Positions 58,511 to 64,000 of a stretch of 64,000 nt of DNA are shown in pieces. The stretch's first letter is position 1. Every line of letters starts with the position of its first letter. Position numbers and translations under genes: made by a program. Below the pieces are notes generated by a model, which ran no database searches, was not told the origin of the DNA, and saw only the letters and a program-made list of their open reading frames with translations. Source of the stretch: Calliopum simillimum (taxonomy: Eukaryota; Arthropoda; Insecta; Diptera; Lauxaniidae); contig OX638370.1 in NCBI GenBank assembly GCA_951812925.1, positions 92,890,897 through 92,954,896 of the forward strand, read 5' to 3'.

Positions 58511-59897
58511 GCAAACGTTTTTTTTACCTTTCTGTGGAAATACCCATATCTATTATTTTTAGTGCAAAAATTTTTTATTTAGACTCAGCAAAGTAAAAAT
58601 TATATTAAAGAAAAGATTTTTTTCATGATATTTTTGTTTCGGCATGCAAGAGTTTAAATTTGTAGATATCTTAATTTTTTCCTAATGGGTAGTGAATTGA
58701 GAACTACGTATTAGCATTTCTTGATGTTGCTGTTATTGTTTGTTGTTTTAGTTCTTGTTGTTCTTGATCATAACTAGGTAGCAGCAGCAGCATATAAAGA
58801 AAAAGTGTGCGCAGAGTCAATAGCAACAAAAACAACAACAACAAAAACAAAAGTGGCAACAGAATAATTTTGCAAAAATGTGAAAATGTTGTTGTCACTG
58901 TCGCCGCCAGGCAGCGCTTAGTGAACACTGGTTGCTATTGGTTTGCTGGCTACTTTGCTGCTGCAACTGCTGGAATGTCAGCCATGACGCTGTTGCTGCA
59001 TTTTTCAAATACTTTTACCATTTTACAACAACAATACAATTTGACCTTGCAATTTTACCCACTTTAGGAGCAGCAGCAACAAGAAAAACTGAAACAACAA
59101 CAGCAAATAAAGCATAAGCAACGAGGGTACAGCAGCAGCAGCAACTAAAAATGTTGTTGAATGGCGTCTGCCAGAGCCAGAGCCTTGCGTAATTATCAGT
59201 AATAAACGTAGTTACGCTTTGTGCTGGCTGCTCCCTTCGCTCCCCCTCAGCAATATGTGCTCTTATCTGTTGTTGATGCGCATTTCTTTGCTTTAAGCTG
59301 GGCAGCATTTGAAAGAATTCTTTAACATTTTCTCTTTTATTTTCGTCTTCTTTTTGTTAAGAGCTTTGCGCAAATTTTCGTTAACTACTTCTTAGTGAAG
59401 GTTCACTTGCTGTGGACATAATACCCTTTTTTAGCTAAATGCTAAATAAACTTCAGTTTCTAAGTAGAGACTTAAGCTGCTTTGCTGAAAAGTTTTTACT
59501 TATGATCTTGTTTTTGATGGCGAGCGCAATGATTGTGCTGCTAATGAACGCCGACTTTAACAGCTCATCGCTGTTGTAATTAATTTGTTTTTGATAACGT
59601 ATTTCTTACAGTGTACCTTAGGTACCTACCCAAAACGCTTAGATGACTTTTGCAAAATATTCACTATATTTTCCATTCCTATCTTGTTATTCAGTTGCTA
59701 AAAGCGAAATCAGACACTTTTGCTGCCGAAAGCAGAATTTTGTTCGACTTTTTTGTGGATGTATTTTCTTTAGCTACAAAATTGGCACTAAAAATGGGCA
59801 CAAGCTGTTAAAAAATGGAATTATTTTGGTATTTGGCAAAAGTATTTTTTTTTGGCATTTTGAAACTTTATTTGATTTATTATAAAATGCTGCCTTA
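58511..59897. other. DNA with opa-like CAG/CAA runs
   Basis: AAC/CAG-type runs at 58780-58850, 58960-59000 and 59069-59145. The region resembles fly regulatory or untranslated DNA. Short open frames over the runs are repeat-driven. No gene is supported. Confidence 0.35.
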
Positions 59898-61014
59898 CAC
59901 TGAGAAAACAGTATGATTATATACATCAAAATTTGGTAATATTTAACAAATAATATATTTGGTATAGGCGAATCGAATATTTGATATCATTTAATGAGTG
60001 GCATATTTGAGCAATTTTATTGGTTCAATCGTATATTTGTTAATAATTACCAAATATATGTTTGCATATAAGGATATTTATTGTTTTGAATTTAGACATT
60101 ATTATTAATCTTTTTATTAATTAGAAACTAATATGACAATATTTGCTAGGATCACGGCGACATCATAAAATATAATATTTGTTACAAATTAAAAATAAAA
60201 CTCTTCTCTGAAATTTGAATGTACTCGCCAAGTTGCAAAAAAAAAAACAAAAAAAAAAAAACAAAAAAAAAACACAAAAAAAAAATCATATCTGGGTGGG
60301 GATTGAAGTCGTACCCCCGGGGCATTTTTTGTTCTTTGTTAGATGCTACCATATATTTACCAGCTACATTTGTAACCTTGGTTCATTGCAATCGTAAGAG
60401 GGAATCCATGTATAGCGAATTGGAACTATGCCGCGCGTATTGAATTCTTTAAACCTCAGGACGCAATGACCGAATGTAAATTACTGAATCTTACATCTTA
60501 ACAATCAGAACTATATTATAACTATAGATGTTCTACATATACAAATTGAAATACGAAAAAGTTATATCAAATCAAAAAGTCAATCAATGTGAAGTAAAAA
60601 AATAAAATAATTAATTTTAAAAAAAAAACTTTCTTGTCTGGGATTCGAACATAGACTCACAGGATATGAGTCAAACGTCTTAAACATTGAGCTAACTCTA
60701 TCTACGTTTGTAGTGATTGTTATTTTGAATTTATTTTAAACAAAAAGTCAAACACAAAATTTAACAAGTATTGATTGTTTTTTGTAAATTTTGAAAATAA
60801 TGTTTTGAAAATTTGAATCCCAGACAAGGTTTTTTTTTAAGTTAAAGCAAAGCATTCCATCAAACAGATATCAGTTTTGGCCCAATCGACAATATTTTAA
60901 GGTCCAATTAAAGGCATATTAATATTTACCAAAATTTGTTAATTATTAACAAATATTTTCTAAAATGTTCAATCAAATATAATTCTTTGATGGAAACATA
61001 CTCTTTTCTCAGTG
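59898..61014. mobile_element. TIR element CACTGAGAAAA family, copy 2 (full length)
   Basis: 1117 bp between CACTGAGAAAACAGTATG and the inverse of CACTGAGAAAAGAGTATG, with TA at 59896-59897 and 61015-61016. Subterminal 'tttggtaat..ttaacaaat' repeats lie at both ends. It includes an A/C-rich tract (60236-60289) and tRNA-like blocks. No protein, so it depends on a transposase in trans. Confidence 0.8.
60633..60710 (-). other. tRNA-Met-like block with T10 terminator
   Basis: On the minus strand: a box-A-like 'TTAGCTCAATGTTTAAGACG', an anticodon-arm-like 'TTTGACTCATATCC' containing CAT, then 'TGTTCGAATCCCAGAC', a near-perfect box B. A run of ten T's follows a few bases later at 60619-60628 (A's on plus). 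The arrangement resembles elongator tRNA-Met, but acceptor pairing is poor, so this is tRNA-derived and not a functional tRNA. Confidence 0.5.
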
Positions 61015-61016
61015 TA

Positions 61017-61889
61017 GTTGGCATTCTTAATGTTCTATACGTATATGCAAAGTGGTATTTATCATATTTCTAAAGTTAAATACATATGTGACAAGCGCGA
61101 CAAGTTTAAAGCTTATTATTATCACTTACAAAAAAGCTGCCTATTTAGCACAAAGAAATTGGGACTTTTTTGGCCCTAAAGGTATATGTGCGACGCATTG
61201 AGTGGTGAAATTAATTGGCTATTTATCTTTTTGAAATTGGTATTGATTTTTAGCGACCTATAGTTATAAAAATATAAATTTTAGTGCTGAAAAAGAAGAA
61301 GAAATACCTAGAAATAAGATAACATACAGCAGCTTGTCATATTAAGTCTCAAATGCTACTTTATCTTTGATGTACCAATAGACCCAATAGATTAAAAAAA
61401 GAAAACAATTAAAGCGTGTTTGTGGTATTTCTGTTCAGTTTACAAAATTTCATCGAAATAGTTTGTGTCCAAAATGTGTCGTAACATTGAAGTCTGCTAA
61501 CAAGCATTTAAGTCGAACCCTTAAGGAAGCAGTAAAAGCTGGCTTAGGTAATCAACGTACATTAAGCATAGCAAGACTTTTTTTGTAATGAAGATCGACC
61601 CAACCTGAAAATACGATGCATCGATCGACTTAAAGTTTAGGGGGAGAGTGCTGGGCACCTTTTTGATGTCGACTCATAACTTTTGACCAAATTTATATTA
61701 TGCAAACATATAAGTATCAATGGAAAGCTAGAGACCTTAGCTAACTACTAGGGAAGAAAGTAAATTGAATAATAAAGTGATCATTTTTGACAAAAAAAAA
61801 ACTTGGTTGTGGGCACCCTTAGAAAATCGGATAAAAATGGGAAAATATTAAGTTAAACGCAATCAAATGAAGAAGAAAACAAAATTAAT
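61017..61889. other. Anonymous AT-rich DNA
   Basis: Nothing recognised; possibly remnants of the pogo-like element to the right. Confidence 0.35.
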
Positions 61890-62195
61890 TTATTTTGGAA
61901 ACATTGACTCACACAAATTTAACAAATTCTGCTTAACGGCTTCAACAAAATCAGCGTCACTGAAAACGTCTGGATCGAATGGAATTATGTCTGTTGCCCT
62001 GAAACCAGACTTGATTGTCTTCGGCGTTTTTTTTTTATACCAATCCATGCCAACCATCTGCTCCTCGATCCACTTGTCTGGAAACTCAATACCGAAGTAG
62101 TATGCCACCTCACCACCCACACTTAATGAAAACAACTTTTTTTCTGCGATATCTTTAAAGGGTCTATTGGTTCTTTCTATTCCACTAAAAAAGCG
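61890..62195 (-). pseudogene. pogo/Tigger-like transposase, internally deleted relic
   Basis: On the minus strand an uninterrupted frame reads RPFKDIAEKKLFSLSVGGEV, then EFPDKWIEEQMVGMDWYKKK, the N-terminal part seen in DDE_1 (pogo/Tigger/jerky-like) transposases. It then jumps straight to SGFRATDIIPFDPDVFSDADF, a motif from near the C-terminus. The whole catalytic core between is missing without breaking the frame, and the frame stops after SMFPK. Family assignment rests on these two motifs. Confidence 0.55.
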
Positions 62196-62276
62196 TAAAA
62201 AGGCATAAGAAAATCATCTAAATTAGTAATGTTGGCATCCATGACGATATTTCAGTAAAACACACGCTTTAAATAA

Positions 62277-63062
62277 AACTAGTAAGGGTGTAACCTTTGG
62301 CCTGGCCAAACATTAAATACCCTACACTGCAATATCTTCAAAATTTTGCTTTTGTGGGAGGTACCACGCCCTTTTGTCCGAGTTCACGCAGTTTTTGCTC
62401 AGAGCTTGCATTTTTAGTTCTTATTGTCTGAGTGAAATTCTATTGTATTATCTCAAAAAAAGTTTTAAGTATAGCGTTTTAAAACTTTTGCTTATAAGGG
62501 AGTTGCCACGCTCTCTTGTCCGAGCTCGTCTAGTCTTAGCTCAGAGCGTGAATTTATAGTCTTTAGTATTTGAGTGAAATTTAGTTGGATTATGCAAAAA
62601 AACTCTTTCAGTATAGCGGTATAAAGCTTTTGCTTATATGGGAGGTGCCACGCCCTTTTGTGCGATTTCACCCAATTTTTGCTCAGAGCTTACGCTAATT
62701 CGTGGTATCCAAGTGTATTTTGGTTGAATTGTCGTGAAAAATACTCCGAAAGTTGCATTTTGAATATATTTTTTGTATGGGAGGTAGGCGTGTCCGTTGA
62801 CCGATTTCGCTCATTTTCAATCCCACGAGCTAACTCTACGATAAAGCCAACGTACCAAATTTCATTGAATTATCATGGTTAGTTTTCCCGTAAAAAATAT
62901 TTCCACGTACAGCCAGCCAGCCAGACAGACGGACATGGCTATATCGACTCAGGAGGTGACGCTGATCAAGAATATATATACTTTTCTATATCTGCCACGC
63001 CTCCTTCTCTGCGTTACTAACGGAAAGACAGAGAGAATATACCCTGGGTGTAGGGTATTAAA
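62277..63062 (+). repeat. Dispersed 'gggtataaaa' repeat, copy E
   Basis: Starts 'aaaactagtaagggtgtaac', holds three subunits with 'ggtaccacgcccttttgtcc', the CAGCCAGCC run, the 3' module and the terminal hairpin (63038-63059, one stem mismatch). Confidence 0.85.
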
Positions 63063-63539
63063 AGAGGGATGCCCGCACCCGAACCCACTTGACGTTGACA
63101 GCCACTTTGAAAAGCAATAAGCACCTTATGTTGTCAGAACAGCCACATTTGTTTTCTGTCAAAAGGTACGGGGGAGTGCCCACACCCGAACCATGCCTGC
63201 AGGCGGCAATCTTCCGAAAATTTTCAAGATGGCGGCCATAGGAAGTTCGATCCAACCTTTCGATACTCCCATATTTGAAAACTTATAGCTCCTCCCTAAA
63301 AAAAAAAAATGTATTTTTGTTTGATGAAAACCTGTTCGCTTCCATACAGGGCTGCCACCGTCCGTACGGTTTTTTTTTTTCAGTTAACCTTAGAGAAATT
63401 TTTCATAAAATTTTTTTCTGGAACATTTTAACCCATTATAACCAAGTTTTTGGAGGAAGGGGTCGAAAAGACCCATAAATTATGATTGGTTAAGATGCTC
63501 TAGAAAATTGTTCCTTGCTTGATATCATGTTAAACTTTC
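63063..63539. other. Anonymous DNA
   Basis: Two 'gcccgcacccgaaccca/gcccacacccgaaccat' segments about 115 bp apart suggest a decayed direct repeat (63068-63085, 63177-63195). Nothing else. Confidence 0.35.
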
Positions 63540-64000
63540 ATTCAAGGACTTTTTTTTTAAACAATTTTTGAATATTTTTTTTTCCTAAATTTTTTTAAAA
63601 ATAATTAAAAAAAGGAGTTTTTTATCTCTCCAAAAAATTGCCAAAATCTTCAGACATATTTCTTGAACGATTCTAAGTATTTTATGTCTGATACACTTTT
63701 TGCGTAAGATGCCTTCCTCTGGAGTAAAAAAAGAGTTTTGCCTGCCGTGGGCGTTTAAAAGCCAAAAACTCTCATCTAGCGACCGAATCCCATCTTCAGT
63801 CACACATCATTTTAAATCTTATAAATTATGCTTTAGTTTAAGGTACTTTTAAAAAAATTTAGTGGGGGTTTAATTAAAAAAATTGGAAAGTATTTTTAAG
63901 TAATGGGACCAGTTACTTAGATATATCAATTTACAAACTTTGGTGTAAGCTATAAATGTTTGAAAAAATACTCTTTTCATGAAAATGACTAAAAACGCCA
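63540..64000. mobile_element. TIR element, GAAGCAAAACACGCC family, copy 3 (cut by window end)
   Basis: Colinear with about 9290-9750: 'tttcttgaacgattctaag', 'cgtaagatgcc', 'agcgaccgaatcccatctt', 'aatgggaccagtta', 'gaaaatgactaaaaacgcca'. The terminal inverted repeats are outside the window or lost on the left. Confidence 0.65.

Overview
The window is a repeat-dominated, AT-rich nuclear segment that looks like a higher dipteran (fly). The evidence is an intact BEL/Pao LTR retrotransposon, four Tc1/mariner-superfamily transposase genes or relics, a LINE RNase H relic, many short inverted-repeat elements, CAG/CAA trinucleotide runs and a Drosophila-style Inr+DPE core promoter. I recognise no complete host protein gene. 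The species cannot be named from sequence alone.

Layout. 1-9929: AT-rich DNA with a 146-bp MITE, a mariner with a broken DD37D transposase (3118-4428), a 2.2-kb fold-back (5927-8086), a tRNA-like repeat (about 8165-9022) and a TIR element (9045-9892). 9930-19800: a 9871-bp BEL/Pao element with 577-bp LTRs that read as identical and a TTATT target duplication. It has an unusual leader with five hairpins, an intact gag-pol of 1761 aa from its likely ATG, and two extra intact ORFs downstream of pol. 19806-30096: mostly anonymous, with MITEs, a tandem repeat, copies of a dispersed repeat and a second DD37D mariner. 30310-37000: a MITE, a DD37E-type transposase relic, a candidate host promoter and splice-donor cluster, and a hexamer/heptamer satellite. 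37355-41000: a TIR element carrying a tRNA-Met-like module, and a LINE relic split by a 2.0-kb element that contains further insertions. 41000-64000: long anonymous stretches with MITEs, a DD41D mariner relic, more dispersed repeats, a pogo-like relic and trinucleotide-rich segments.

Most notable. Both accessory ORFs of the BEL element repeat the triple zinc-knuckle plus retropepsin-like segment of the main polyprotein. In both, the catalytic Asp position is Asn, while every zinc ligand is kept. This suggests two non-proteolytic Gag/protease-derived accessory proteins in a young element. ORF3 begins one base after an excellent splice acceptor, and the LTR holds a good donor, so a spliced subgenomic mRNA is plausible. 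The five leader hairpins (TTAACC, 15 nt, GGTTAA) include a compensatory base-pair change, which points to a selected RNA structure.

How the parts relate: most of the window records successive insertions. MITEs with TA duplications fit mobilisation by mariner-type transposases. Two distinct mariner lineages here share the same 13-bp TIR start. The LINE relic shows insertion order clearly, because removing the 2.0-kb element and one CA copy restores a continuous reading frame across the junction.
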